A stretch of DNA of 64,000 nucleotides from Oxytricha trifallax (GCA_000711775.1 ARYC01000132.1:1-64000), one strand, 5' to 3'. Positions 42,909-56,900 are shown, counted from the stretch's first letter. Notes: generated by a model from the letters alone, not told the origin. Numbers and translations are program-made.

Positions 42909-44613
42909 GTCACACATTTCAATAGCTGATTTAATAATATAGTTAAAATTCTTTAATATAATAAGATTGCTCTGGAATAGTTGACAATTTCACTTGATCT
43001 TGGTTAAGTTGGATGGATGCATCTCTACCTGCAATATACTCCTTACATGTCTCACCTGACAAGTTTCTATCTTCACAAGAGATTGAGCTGTTAGAAGCAG
43101 TTATAGCATAAATGGGCACATTAACATTATTTTCAGGTTTGACAATAGTGGAGTTAGCACAAGCTAGAAAAATTAAATTTTATACATTTAAATTTAGATC
43201 GCAGGAGTGTACTTCATTATATGCTCCAAGACTTTAAGCGTACCAATTCTTAACTGTTCTAATTTGCCACTTTGACCAAGATTACATTTCTTGTGGAAAG
43301 AAACCAGCGCCATTTGGAAGTATTTAAGTTCCCACAAACAAAGGCCACACAGCACTAATTGCTTATACTTTAAGAACACTTTATAGTTGACTTTTGTGAA
43401 TATCTTCAGCCGATTAACCAAGTGCTTATCCGTAAAGTTAGAACCAGTTTTGCACTGGCATTGAATCAAGAAGTACTATTGCTTTAATTGATTTAAGGTT
43501 CTTAGCGTAATATCTGCAAAGCTGACCACCAACTGAATGACCGATACAAATTACAGATTTTTCAGAATTAATTGGCATAATGTAAAATGCGAAAATTGTT
43601 TGAATTATTATGATATTTGCACTTTAATTTAGATGTTAAAAGTAACTAACAAATTAAATAGCATACCAACTTCAGTCATAGCAGCTACCACATCATTAGT
43701 TATATTTTTCCTCAGATTGTGGGAATGGACCTTATTAACTCTTACCATATCCAGCTCTGTCATAAGAACAAACGAAGTAATCTCTAGCAAGCTTCTTTTA
43801 TAATCCATAGACATCAATGCCAGAAGAGCCACCGCCAACTTCAAATAAAATTGATGGTCTGTCGGTTGAAAGTTCTCCCATACAAAGAGTTCTTAATTTA
43901 ACATCATATGAAGCAGTTTTCACTGTGACATATTTCTCAAATCTCAAACCATCTGGAGTAGTAATATATTCATATGAAGGTTGTATACAAGTCAAAATTA
44001 ATGCTACATTAAATATCGTGTGTATCTTAGCTGGAGCAATTATTCCTAAGAGAGTCCAGAAACAAGATTACTTTTAGGCTCTCTTGAAATCATTGATGAG
44101 TTACTTGCCGGTTTCAGTTTCAATTTCAATAAGGACTTAAGTATCATTAGGTTGTGGCAAGCCATCATCCTATTTGTCAAGCTTATTCAAAGTTTCCTCG
44201 TACATCAATTGAACATGGAAGTACAATGGGATTAAATTAAGTAAAATCCAGAAGCATCCAGAGTAGTCTGGAGTAGAGCCAAAAGCCAAAGAAAAAGCTG
44301 CAGCTCCAACAAAGACTTGTTCAGCTTAGAAAATAAATCTGCATGTTCTAATCTTATAGATGTAGAGCATGCCTTCTAGTCTAGTAACAGACTGATTGTA
44401 CAGCTTTTTAAGTCCAAGATAGGCAATCAAAGAGTGATACACTAATGCAACACCTGCCCATGCCGAAGTTGCTGGACTTGTATTGCTAAATCTTCCGTTT
44501 GGATTGAAGATCAGGTTAAAATTAAAAGCAGACTCAGCTGCACCAGCACATGACAAGATTATCATCATGTACATGTATATATTTTGGCTTTCTGCCTTCA
44601 GAACGCTTGGCAT
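42838..44613 (-). CDS. Membrane-anchored alpha/beta-hydrolase, IES-interrupted
   Basis: ATG 44,613 ([20 protein letters not shown]). The N-terminal 200 residues hold three or four hydrophobic segments ([34 protein letters not shown]). A hydrolase core follows: [16 protein letters not shown] (oxyanion-type HGG-like loop), [13 protein letters not shown] (second-strand DRxGxG motif), and nucleophile elbow [16 protein letters not shown]. After gaps it continues as [18 protein letters not shown]. Two excisions restore the frame: 43,580-43,665 with pointer GCATA (EVGM/PINSEK) and 42,932-42,968 with pointer GATT (IPEQ/SAIEM). Another likely IES lies near 43,150-43,197, and a one-base frame change near 43,708 is unexplained. 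Substrate unknown; a lipid or peptide ester is plausible. Confidence 0.8.
42932..42968 (-). other. IES, 37 bp, pointer GATT
   Basis: GATT occurs at 42,928-42,931 and 42,965-42,968. Removing one copy and the 33 bp between joins the hydrolase codons in frame (EQ/SAIEM). Without removal the frame hits TGA. Confidence 0.75.
43580..43665 (-). other. IES, 86 bp, pointer GCATA
   Basis: GCATA at 43,575-43,579 and 43,661-43,665. Removal joins AAMTEVGM to [17 protein letters not shown] in frame, just before the nucleophile elbow. Confidence 0.8.
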
Positions 44614-44952
44614 ATTATATAAAATTTTATAATAATTTAATAAGAGAATCCTATTTTGCCTAATGAATATGTATATTTTTAAGATTTACAAATTCTATTT
44701 ACAATTAAAAAAAACAATGTTAAATTATACTTTTATAGGAAATTAATTGCATTCATGTTAAATTGTAATGCCCAAAGATTTCATTATTGTAAAATTATGA
44801 TTGAAATATAATTATTTATAATTATAAGAATTGGTTTAACATACGATACATTTTAAGCAGGACAATAACATATTAAGAGTAAATACATAATTTAAAATAA
44901 TGTTATATTATAATTTATCATAAATATTAAAAAAAACATAATTATAATAGAA

Positions 44953-45140
44953 GGAATCTGCGAGCACGACTTCGTGTGGGTGAAAGTAGACTACCTATAC
45001 AGCAAAATCTCAGCCTATCTTTAAAAGTTGTGAGTAATCACAGAATTCATATTAATCAATAATTTCTTAATCAATCTCATCTATTTTATTTTGTCATGAG
45101 GAAAATACAATGGACCAGATGGTAGCTGCTGATACATTTT
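44953..45140 (+). repeat. Right copy of the inverted duplicate (extra hydrolase 3' end)
   Basis: A reverse-oriented, about 96% identical copy of 42,721-42,908, placed about 340 bp upstream of the hydrolase ATG. It encodes the same C-terminal codons ([20 protein letters not shown], stop TGA) on the plus strand. Few differences are seen (for example CTCTAC/CTATAC, TGTCAC/TGATAC). It is not attached to any upstream coding part. Confidence 0.92.
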
Positions 45141-46438
45141 ATATTAAATTATATGTGTTTTTGCAAAAATTTAGTTATTTGTGATTTCGGAAATACAACA
45201 ACACGAAATATAAGCTTGAATAGAATATTAATAGTAAAAATCTAATTATAAACTTTTTTTTTTAAAATGTGCACTACAAGCATATGTAAACATATAAATT
45301 TATATAAAATCAAAATTAAGATAGCTATTATTGTTATTGCTTTAGATTTACAAATTAATTAAGTATATTAATAAAGATTACTCATTAATTTAAATAATCG
45401 TTCCATATAAAGTAAAGAAAAGTGAGAAAAGATTATTTTTCAAATAAAATTATAGACTTAAAATATATTATAGAATATTCTTTATTCAATTTATTTGGAA
45501 ATTATTAATCAAACTTAGTGAACTCAAATATAATTTAAGGTTATATGATTAAAGCTATATATTTATTGCTAATTAATAGAATTTCATCGTATTTTAACTT
45601 AAAATTATTTTTAATTTTAGGACAACTTACAGTTATGAATAAATGAATTTAGCAAGTAAATCTTATTAATTTATTTAATGAGTGTAACTAATTTAATTGG
45701 ATTACAAAACAATAAAATAAATTTTCGTTATAAAAAATAAATAAGAGAAGAAAGAACCATCTAATTGTTAGTATTTTGTATATTTATTCTAAGTAGATTT
45801 ATATCTACAAACATTATTATACATTTAATTCTGAAAATAAAAATAAAGTAATTTTTAAGGAATGTAAATAATAAATCAAAAGTTCTGGCTAGCTAAGTAT
45901 TTAAAAACTAATAACTCATAAATTTATATTAACTTAATCTTTTCTTTTTTTAAATAAAAAAATGTCCAATTTTTTTATAGATTAAAATATTAAAAATGTT
46001 ATTCATTTTAATTAATAGAATAGCAAATACACATTTTTAAGGATTAATTTATTTCTTTTCTAAAACTTCAATATAATATTATTTGAAAAGTTGTATCGTG
46101 CAAATTATTTACGATCATTTTTATTCACACATTAAGGGATATCTCACAACAAAAGAAATCAATAAAATTAAAAAAATTTGATCATAATTTATTATATATA
46201 TATTAATCAATTATTATGGTTGAAAAATATAAGGGAAATTTATAAATTATTTTTTCTTATAATAGAGAACAATGAAAAATATATCAAGAAATGCTAAGTT
46301 TTTTATTTACACTTTTGGTTCATGTAATTTAAGATAAAAATTCCCATTCATAATTTATAAATCCCTCATATATAAAAAAAAACATGTAATTAACTCACAT
46401 TAAAAAATCACAACTAAAATTACTAAATAGGAAGGTAA
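45141..46438. other. AT-rich spacer, no gene seen
   Basis: About 1.3 kb with long A/T runs between the duplicate hydrolase tail and the aminopeptidase 3' end. No coding-like frame and no strong inverted repeat. Confidence 0.6.
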
Positions 46439-49400
46439 TCATTAAATGTTTTTTGGTTTATATTCAGCACTTAACTATTTTCCTTTTTGAGACTTCTCGA
46501 GGTCATGGATTGATCCTTTGATTAACTTGATAAAATGAGAATTGTCAGGAGTTGAGGCCTACACATCAGCTAAAAGTTTTCTAAACTTGGCCAAGGTTTC
46601 ATCGTCAGCGTAGAGGCTTGGTTGCAAGTAAAGGTAGTATGGCTCTGCCACAAATCATATTTAAATTATTTAATTGATTCATTTAAGCTAGATATAATAA
46701 TCTCCCTTTGTTTTTGAAGATTTCGGGAATTCTCTTGAAGAACTCATCAACAAACTGCTTCGTCAAGTGTCTGTGGCCTACCTGACTGAAACCTTAGAAA
46801 GAAGCATGGAAGTTTGAATATCCGTAGTCGATATCTTGATCGAAATACTCACTCCACATTGCTTGTTTATTTTCTATTGTTGGCACTGCAGCTTTACAGA
46901 AGTATCTGCTTTAATTAAATTAATTACACTTAAGAATATATTTGTATAATATGAGTACATTAAGAGTTAATAATATCAATATATTTTTTAATTTTTGTAT
47001 GCTCTTGTCAGTCCAGTCACTTGAGTCTTCGGCAGCTAACTTCTCAAATAGTCTGTCTTTATCTTCCTGTGGAATGGTGAAGCTGCTGAAAATTCTTCTG
47101 ATTAATGAATGCTTATGCTTGGATGAAATAGTTAATCCATTGATGACATTTCCTTCTAAGTCAGTTACCTCTCCGTTTTCATACCACTTTCTAATAATAT
47201 CGATGTGTTCATCTACTCTAGCACAGTTGATTGCACATTCAATCAACAAATGTAAAGTAGTTGGGTTGGTGAAATGACCTGGAGCCAAAAGTTTTGAGAC
47301 TATTAACTCAAAGGCATCTCTGTACTCCTCTTCGTAGTTCTCCAAGGGAATATAACTCTTGATAATTGCTGGTAAGTTGTACATAAGGTTTTCTGAAATA
47401 ACTGAGTCACTAGTCTCTGTAACAATGTGCTTTTTCAACATTTTTAAGAACTAAGCTCCAGACAATTACCCATCTCTCATCATTTCAAATAGCATATTGT
47501 ATAGTTGTTTTAAATAAAAATTAATCACCACAATATTTATTTTTATATTTTTGAATTAATTTTCTGGCCATGCTTTCTTTCAACAGCTAAAAGGATTATT
47601 ACATAAATAATATCTTACACCTAGCTTATCATCGAATGCTTACAGATCTCTCTGGTCAATTTCAAACTTAGCATAACTTTGTTTAATAAAATAAAATATA
47701 TTTATTTAACCGTGACAGTTGTAATTAATGTAGAAAGCGAATGGGAGTTTCTTTCCAACTAAAGTGTGCACTAAGGTTTTAATAGTATCATCAGCAGTTT
47801 AAACTGTCACAGTATCAATAACTTCCATATTCTCATTCAACAGAGCAACTTAGAATTTTTAGTTTCTCAATCTATTATCACCGTTCTTATGAACTCCTTG
47901 GAAGACTCTGAACTCAGTAATTATAAAATAATAAAAATGGTTCCATCTTGTGTCACATCATATTGGTAAGAAATAATATTAATTCCAGAAGATTTAAGCC
48001 AGGAGTAACTCCAGTCTACAAGGTTCTCCTCGATTCCTAGTTTCTTTGCAGCTTTTCCTAATTCACTCAAAAAGTCATTTAATACTGTGTTTTGGTAAGC
48101 AAATTTAGCGAAATAAGTCTTAAGTCCTTCTCTCATTACCTTGTCACCAAAGTAAAAGAATAGTTATTTAAGGAAGCAAGCTCCTTTTCCATATGAGATT
48201 CCATCAAATAAGTTTTAAGCTTCTTCTGTATTAGCACAGCTTCCAGCAATTGGATGAGTAGTCTCTTGCTGATCTTCTTTCATACCCCAGAAATTCTCAT
48301 CTAGGAAAATACTCCAAGCTAGTTCGTATTGCTCGAAGCCTTTACCTTAGTCTAGACAAAGATAGGAAATAAAGTTAGCGAAACTCTCATTTAGCCAGAG
48401 ATCATCCCACCATTTCATAGTAACCAAGTTTCCAAACCACATGTGAGAAATCTCATGTAAAAGTGTAACAAGAACTCCTTGAGATTTATCTCTAGTGAAA
48501 ACTTCATCTCTTTCAATATAGTTCTCTGTGTATATTACCATACCTACATTCTCCATAGCTCCCATGTTATAATCAGGTACGAATATATTTTTATCATTAA
48601 ATATTATAATAGTGTATAATTAATAATTAATAGCTAGTCGAGCTTATCAAATGGCCATGGGGTTGAGAAGAATTCTTCATAGAATCTAATGCAATTAATG
48701 GTTGCATCAAACCATGTTTCCTTGAGCTTAGCTACGTGAGTGACTAATGACTTTCTACAGAATAGTCTCAAGGGGATTATAATAAAATTAATATGCTCAA
48801 AATTTAATTGCAGTTTGAGAGTCATCTTCAAATACATGGTAAGGTCCTGCCATGAATGAGTAGAGATAAGTACTCAGCTTTTATGATTCTTCGAATTCGT
48901 GAGCCTTAATTTATTGATCACCAAATACTTCCCAAAGATCTGGATTAACTTTGAACCTCAATTGAGATTAATTATATTTAGAATGATTTAATTCAAGTTT
49001 TATATTTTGGAATAAGTATTCATATTTTATAATATGATTGCTGGAAATGAAGATCACCAGTCTAAGTTATTTATTTAACAGCCTTAGTTGAGAGAACTTG
49101 CCAATCTTAGGGAGCAAATACGAGTAAAGAATAAGGAGCTTTTAGATCTGGTTGATCAAAGCATGGAAAGATAAAATGAGCATCAGCAGCTTCACATTAG
49201 ATCAATTTATGATGTTATTACTATATAATAAAAACTCAATAGAATAAAATCAGCATATCTACACTTTTGAAATGATAAAAAATTTTAAATTTAATTATGC
49301 AAAAAATTACTTGATAAATTCTTTAAAAGATTAATCAATATTTGATATATTTAACAAATAAATAAATTAATAACTAACTTGGTGATTATATTTTTTCTTA

Positions 49401-50219
49401 TTCATAAAGAATCAATTATTAAATAGTATTTAAGCAATTAAAAAATACACATTCTCAATTATATAATCTAATTTTATTGATAAAGTTTCTATTTGTAAAA
49501 TAAAATTAATTAATAATTTTAATTTTTTCTTTAACATATACTTATCCCAGTCCTGATTGTTGATCAATATCATACTTAAATTTTAAGTTATAATTAATTA
49601 TTCTATAAATTACTTAGTAATAAATAATAATAATATTTTAACTTGAAAAATTATAATAAATTGACTAATTATGAGTAAAGATATTCTTCATTATCTGAAG
49701 GGTCCTTGAAATAGTGGAGACCTTCGCAATCTTTGACGTAGCTTGAAACAAATCTGACTCTGATCTCATTATGGCCTAGTTTAAGAAGTCCTCTAGGGAG
49801 TGAGATCTTATGGTCTTTGAAGGATTTCTTATCTGTTACTAAATGCCCATTCACTATCAGTTCTTTGATTTCTTTTCCCTTATAGTCCAGTGTTAGTTAG
49901 TAACCAACATATGAAAGATCAAAGTTAACAAGCACTTGCCCATGGAAGTCTTAATTAATTAAAATAAGTCTTGTCCTCCCTTGAGTAGAGATAGAGCAAG
50001 TTTGTATGATAGATTGTGGACTACACTGAATCTTTGAACTGCCTCAATTCTAGTAATGAACCTAGACTCATTAAAGGCAGGATCAGTGAGTGCTTGAGTG
50101 ATAACCTCTGCTACACCGTCATTTGTAGTTTCTTTGAAGTAGATGTAGAGTGCTTGAAGAAGAGCAGCTCCAGTTGTGAGTGAAGCAGCGACTAGTACTT
50201 TTTCGTTTGTGGTTGACAT
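46439..50219 (-). CDS. M1-family zinc aminopeptidase (puromycin-sensitive type), IES-interrupted
   Basis: Removes N-terminal amino acids from peptides in the cytosol or at membranes. ATG 50,219 (MSTTNEKVLVAASLTTGAAL), stop TGA 46,439. Family signatures in order: SQCEAADAHFIFPCFDQPD (substrate-domain motif), NMGAMENVGMVIYTENY (exopeptidase GAMEN, 48,550), HEISHMWFGNLV (zinc HExxH, 48,450), then WLNESFANFISYL (third zinc ligand Glu), and DGISYGKGACFLKQL. A helical ERAP1_C-like domain follows (SELGKAAKKLGIEENLVDW; LLIECAINCARVDEHIDIIR). IES removal restores the frame at 49,953-49,972 (pointer AAGTCTT), 49,200-49,671 (ATTA), near 48,600-48,640 (AATA) and near 48,785-48,830 (ATT). Further AT-rich gaps at 47,440-47,600 and 46,660-46,720 are probably IESs. 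Confidence 0.93.
49200..49671 (-). other. IES, 472 bp, pointer ATTA, in the aminopeptidase
   Basis: ATTA at 49,196-49,199 and 49,668-49,671. The interior is AT-rich without coding character. Removal joins EEYLYS to QCEAADAHFIFP, which reads correctly through the conserved M1 motif. Confidence 0.8.
49953..49972 (-). other. IES, 20 bp, pointer AAGTCTT
   Basis: The 7-bp repeat AAGTCTT lies at 49,946-49,952 and 49,966-49,972, with 13 AT-only bases between. Removal joins LLKGGQD to FHGQVLVNFDLSYVG in frame, as needed for the M1 N-terminal beta domain. Confidence 0.85.
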
Positions 50220-50224
50220 TTTCT

Positions 50225-50790
50225 CAATGGATTAAAAGATTTATTAATATTCCTTAACCCATATCTTTAGTTATACCTAAGCATACTCAATTGGAAGTAA
50301 TTAAATATTTCAGTAAGCATGTTACAAGTTTGGCGAAGTTGCTATGTTGTCAATTAGTTTGCTATTTCTTCAATTTATTACAAAGTCTAAGCTAAGAATT
50401 GTTCTCTTTCTTAATTACTTAACTGATTTTCTTCTAGTTATAACAAATTAATTAAGATATATTATCTCTACAAGTAAATATAATACTGATATGCTTCATA
50501 TTGATTTTCAATTTGTTCAAAGATTAATTTACCTGAATTAGCGGCTAGTGATAAACTGACATCAGTAAGTTTAGTTCCCATCTTGACCAGAGTGTTTAAA
50601 TAAAAATATTAAAATACAACAACAATTTGTACTTTTACTGAGGGTGACTGTTTAAAAGGCTTCGGAATACTAACCAGCTTTATTGAAGCATCTTGCTACC
50701 ATAACATGTTAACTGCTAGCTTTGTTGTTTTACATTACTAGAGTAGACTATAACTTTTGTTCTTTGTCATTAATTAAAATTAAATAAAAT
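50225..50790 (-). CDS. Possible small gene upstream of the aminopeptidase
   Basis: Minus-strand coding-like stretches: VARCFNKAGQYSEAFQTVTL (about 50,700-50,640) and, from ATG 50,581, MGTKLTDVSLSLAANSGKLI, EQIENQYEAYQYYIYL, ENQLSNQEREQFLAQTLQQI and QQLRQTCNMLTEIFNYFQL. The first piece resembles a tetratricopeptide-like helical hairpin. Between them is an AT-rich gap that may be an IES. The frame runs on into the aminopeptidase 5' end in another phase, so its stop is unclear. Confidence 0.35.
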
Positions 50791-50992
50791 AAGTGAACTA
50801 CTGTATCATTATTAATTATTGATATTATCAAATTAACTACTATTTGATAATAATTAATTACAAATTATAAATAATATATTTTATGTTAAGGTTACGAATA
50901 TTTTACTAATTTTCTTTTCTCTAATTAATTCCAATAAATTATGAATTTATATATTCAATTAATATAATTGTTTCAGGCAAATTTGTTTATAT

Positions 50993-53900
50993 TTTAATAA
51001 TTATAAACTGTTAATACTAAATCGTTTAAGTATGTAGTGCCCTTAGTTAAATTATATCCAAATCTGCACCATAAATCTTGATCTTTAGGTTTCACTACTT
51101 TAAAGTTAAATACTGTAGATTTTTCTATTCCTGATTTAGGGGTTATTTAAAAGTCTAAATCTTAATTCAACTATATATTGGTATTTATTGTAGTAGATAA
51201 AATAATAGTTAATAAAATAGAGACTGATTCATTTGCATTGTCATTAGCTGCATTACAAATTATTTGATAAGTAGTATCTTTCTGTAAAGAAATCAATTAA
51301 TCATAATAAAGTAAAGTGTCTTTAGGAATTACTACTGCATTAGATTATTACACTATAACTGCTGACTGACTAACAATAGTTTTGGAATTCAATGAGCTAG
51401 ATGATGAAGAGGAGCCACTTGAAGACTGTGAGTTGTTAACCTTTATAATTGATATTTTATATTAGACATCGCTTGAGTTAGTTTTTGTTTGGGAGCACAA
51501 AACATTATTACTGACTGATGAATCCATATATGTTGCAGATTAGGATGATGTTGCTAGTAATAGAGCAAAATTAGCTGAAAAAGCTGAATTAATCTGGACG
51601 TAAGCTGTACAAGCTGTTTGATTAACTGAGTTGTCTAAGATTGATAGCACGAACGCATATTTGGCATTTCCTGTAAAGCCTGATGCAGGCAAGTTAAGAT
51701 TTGGTTGATTTTAAGTGGCAGCTATTACTCCACATTAAGCTCCAGAAACTAGTGAGTAACAAGCCCATTTATAAACGAAGCTTGATTTCTAGTTTTATAC
51801 ACTAACATTCAACATCAGGGATTCAGATTGAGAAACTGTAATCAAATTGGAACTGGCTATTTGACAAGATGATTGTATTATAATTGTGCTTATTGTAATT
51901 GTATCTCTCAAAGCTGTTTGATAAGCATGAGGTAAGTAGTAATACTTTACGAAGTAAGCCAAACCATTAGTGGCATCATTTGCAGCTATTTTGCAATTGG
52001 TTAAATCCTTAATGTAATTGCTCCTGCTGTCATAGAGTTGGCAACCAATATCTGTGCCTGTTGGTAGATCAATAGGACCTTTAAAAAATTAAATATATAT
52101 TTCTCCAATGTACATTCTGGGTAGTTAAACTATGGTTTTATAGTTAAGCCAACTGTTCCATCGATAGTGTAGGATGTATTATAGTTTGAGATTGTTGTGT
52201 ATCTCTAAGGATAAATTACGAATTTAGTTTCAATTTTTTAATGAACAAATTTTTAATAAAATATATTTATTTAGTTGAGTTCGTAGCGGTAGAAGTATTT
52301 GTTGAAGAAACTGTTGCTAGAATGGTGATGCTAAATTAAGCAGTAACTGATTCTGTGAAAAGACTGTCTAATTTAATACTTAAGGCATTATCAACATTTG
52401 CTTGTTTTATTATTGCATCAAGCCTGGTAACAAAGTCTCCAGTTCTTTTTAGATCGTTAGTATAACTCCAGACTACAGAGTTAACATTTCCAGTTGTCAT
52501 ACCTGAAACAATTGCAATCGAGACTGTATATTCTCTGCATCTAATCATACTTGCTGATGAAGCAGATAGAGTAATTTTGGCAACGCTTGAAACTGGATCA
52601 TCGCATTTTTTAGTTGATGTATTCCAAGTCTGAGTTGAAGTGCATTTATTGGTGCATGAACCACTTTGAAGTGTATATTATTCATTACAAGTTGTGCAAG
52701 TAGATGAGCTTGAGCAGACATCACAATTTGAAGAACATGACTTGCATTCAAATGTATCTTATTGTATTTAATATATTTTTAATTTTATCGTAGTCAAAAT
52801 ACTAACCAGTTGTGCAGGATTTCTTACATTTTTTTGTACTAGAGTCTAATACTAATCCACTTAAGCAACTAGAGCATTCTGGCTATAAAATATAAAATAT
52901 CTATCCTTAAGAGTTTGCAGAACATTAATAGCATCCCTAAGGACAGGATTAACAATTTTAAGCTGTTGAGTTCAACCAGGTACCTACCTAACATTGTGTA
53001 CATTATTTGGTATTTGAGTTATAAACTGAAGTTGAGTTACATGACTGTCTACAAGTAAAAGTAGTAGAATCCAATTAAAATCCACTTGAACAACTATCAC
53101 ATTTTACATTATTATCTGAGTTAAGTGAACAAGTTGCACAGTTTGAAGGGCAATCATTGCACTATAATGTTGTAGAATTTAAGTATTAGGTACTTTGACA
53201 CTTTTAACACATGTTAGTATCCCAATTATAAAATTAATTAGCACCACAGTTAGGATAGCAGAGTCTCATAGTTTAATCATAAGTATAACCTGATGAGCAA
53301 GATCCACATTACAAGTTTTATGTATTTTAGTTATATACACAATTTTGACATCCGCTTGGACAGTTTTGACATTAGCCTATATCTTAATTAAGAAATTGAT
53401 TTGATGCGCAATTTATACAAGTCCTAGAATTGTTTTATAAATGGTTTTAATAACTTTATAAAAATAATTTAAATGGAATTTTATAGAATTCCAATCAAAA
53501 TAAGCTGTAGAGTTGCAAGATAATTTGCAGTCATTATATTAGCTATCGAAAACATAGCCAGATTTGCATGTCGAGCACTCTGCTGAATTTGTATTTGGAT
53601 TGTATTTACACGATTAGCATTAGTTTGGACAATTCTAGCATTAGTCTGTAGTCTTATTCAAGAACGTAGTTGATGCACAGTTTACACAAGTTTTCTTAGA
53701 CCAATCATAGTATTATGAATCACTACAATATGGCCTGCAATCCTTTTTAGTATTGTCTAGATAACTTCCATCTTTGCATGTATAACAGCTAGTTGACTTA
53801 TTTGCAGTAAAGTATTCGCATGATGTGCAATAACCTGGGCAGTCAGCACATTTTGACGTGGAATTTTAATATTGACCATTTCCACAGCTTCTACATTTGA

Positions 53901-56900
53901 ACAAATCAAAGTCATATATCTATTTAGAAGGGCAATCCGGCTTGCAAAGTAGCATTTCTGCATCCAGTTAAGTATTGGAAGCACATGATTAGCACTCAAA
54001 TTTGCCTTGATTATTTTTTATGCATTTAGTACAGTTGACTGGGCATGACTCACATTTACTTATTAAATTATTAAATATATAATTAAATAGCAGTAATAAA
54101 TTTAATTGTTAAGTCTTTTGTTCAAAGTATGTTGATGTTGGGCAATCTTGACAAGTTGATTAAGTCCAGTTAAAGTACTTTTCGGAGTCACAATTAGGTC
54201 TGCATTTATATTATTATGAATCGTAAATTCCAGATTTACAAGATGTACAATTTACTTTCAATGTATTGTTATCCATTATACAATCTTAGCAGTCTGATGG
54301 ACAAGTCTAGCATTAATTAAAATAAATATAATATTGTTGAGATGTGATGTTCACAAACATATTTGAAGAGCAATTTTGACATTTTTAAGTTGTGTCGTTA
54401 TATATTTATGTACTAGGGCAAGGTTTTCTGCAAACATTGTTCTTAACATATTAATATAGAATGTAAGAGATATTAAATAGAGTGAATTTAGTGAACATCT
54501 AGAACATAGCCATCCTTGCAAGCTTTACAATCAGTTGTTGCACTATACCAAAATTTCTTTTCACATTTGGCACAATTGGTGTTACAAGTTTTACAGTTGT
54601 TAGAGGCAGTATCAAAATACTAACCAGATGGGCAATTTTCACAAGTGTTTGTATCCCAGTTAAAGACAGTCTAATTTGTGCATTCCAGTTTGCATTTCCA
54701 TGACCATATGTCGAATACTGTTGTTTCATTGCATCTGTTGCAGTAAGTGTTAGAACCTTGACTGTAACAGTCAGGGCAACCAAATGGACACTTCTTGCAT
54801 TCAGCATATTTATAGATAATATGATGTGAATTATATAATGAAGATCATTAATTATGAAAAAATATTATTAAAAAAATAAATAAATTACTTACTTACTTAC
54901 TTACTAGATTGAGAATTATATTTTTTTAATTATTAATTATAATAAAAACTAAAAAGTTATTTAAGTTTATGGAAATAGTAATTTACAATAAATTAATTAT
55001 GAATAATTTTATTAAATTATAATTCTGAATTAAAATTTATTATTACAATTATTTTTAATTAAAATCAATTTGATTAACCATCACTTCCTTTGTATTGATA
55101 AAGAGGACAGTACCTGCATTCCTAAGCTTCCCAGAAGTAAGTCTTCCCAAAGTAGCAACTATCTTTACATAATTTCTTATCAGCATCTAGAACTTTAAAT
55201 GTATCACAGACACTGCACTCAACTCTCTGAGATGTTTAATTAAAAGCGCATGACTTGCAACCATTTGGGCATGCTTAGCATTGCTATGTTGTGGAATTAT
55301 ATATAGTATTAGAAGAACAATTTACACAAGTATTCTTAGTCCAGTCATACTATTGAGAAGTATTGCAAGATTTTCTGCATTTCTTTGTTGAATAATCAAC
55401 TATCATACTGTTATTGCATGTTGAGCATTCAATAATATACTTTTATATTAAAAATTTAATCAACCCTACTATTTTGCTTGCTGAAAGAACAACTTGAGCA
55501 ATTGGTTGGGCAGGATTAGCAACTATTAGTTGAAATATTCAAGAATTAACCAGCTAAGCAGTTTACACAAATGCCCTTATCAAAATTAAATACTGCAGAG
55601 TCATTACAATTCACTCTACATTATTTCTGTGTTTAATCCATATATCCCTCTTGAGTGCAGTTATTGCATTCTGGTCTCTTTGTTGTTTTGTTATAGTAAC
55701 AGTTATTACAATAGTTGGGGCAGCTTAAGCAAGCTTAAGTAGACTAATCAGGGAATGAAGTGTTAAAACATGTTGTACATTGTGATATTTTGGTGTTATA
55801 AAAAGCTTCTGTACTGTTGCATCTATCATCACATAGTTGAGTTTAGGAATTTAAAACAGATTACTGAGTACATGTAGTACAAATTACTGTTCCATTCTTT
55901 GCTCCTTACTTACACGTTGGACAATTATCAGGGCAAGTTTAGCATTCAACTTTGGTGTCATTAAACCAATAACCCACAGCACAAGTTCTATTGAGTTCGC
56001 AGGTGTTATCATTTTTCAGAATGAATTTTGGAATACAAGCAGTACAGTTAGTTTTGCTTGATGTGGTAGAGTTAATTATTGCACAGTTTTTGCAATATGA
56101 TGTACAACCCACACATGAACTGTTAATCTATGCTTACTTTTTAAATATTGCGAATCCAGAGTCACAAGTCATACAAGTAGTGGTGTTTGTGCAATTTACG
56201 CATCCGTTGGAACAAGGTTAAAATAATATATATTAGCAGAGATAATCATCATACTTAGAATCTACATCGATGTTCACAGAACTGTTTAATGGCTTTGGTC
56301 TGTATTCTCCAGATTTGCAAGGCACAACATCACAACCCCCTGAAGTTTCATTATATTTGAAGCCTTTCATGCATGTGTAACAAAAGGGCTTGAGGAAATA
56401 CTCGTCAAAGAAACAATCTCCGCAACCGAAATTACATTTCTAGCATTGACTGACCATTAGAGTAGGATTCTGATTTTTCTAATTTGTGTTAACATTTCTA
56501 TTCTTCTCTAAGTAGCTGTTTTTGTTTGTGAATTTAGTTTAAATGTAGTAACCAACAGGACAGGTCGGGAAACAGTATCCGAAATCTTTTCCATAAATTA
56601 ATGTAAAGCCACTCTCGCACTAGTCTGCCATATCAAGACTTGAGCACTTTTAACAGCCAGTTGGGCAAGATTAACACTTTTTATCTGAATTCTTAAAATA
56701 AGAATCTTCACAATCTTTGAATGGATCTTTATCTTTGAGCTTTATAATGCTTGATTCCCCAAGCAATCTTTGATCCTAAAAGTCTTCAATTAATAATTCC
56801 TAGTGATCAGAATTCAAAGCGTTTCGAGTTTTATACTCCATAAATCTTTATTAAGTCAAATTTAAAGTCTTATCCTCTTCTGGACCTTCAAAGTTTATAT

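Noticed and set aside
46942..47277. 111-codon plus-strand frame
   Set aside because: It is the antisense of the aminopeptidase C-terminal helical domain, which has clear family sequence on the minus strand.
55991..56221. 76-codon plus-strand frame
   Set aside because: It is the antisense of the Cys-rich repeat region.
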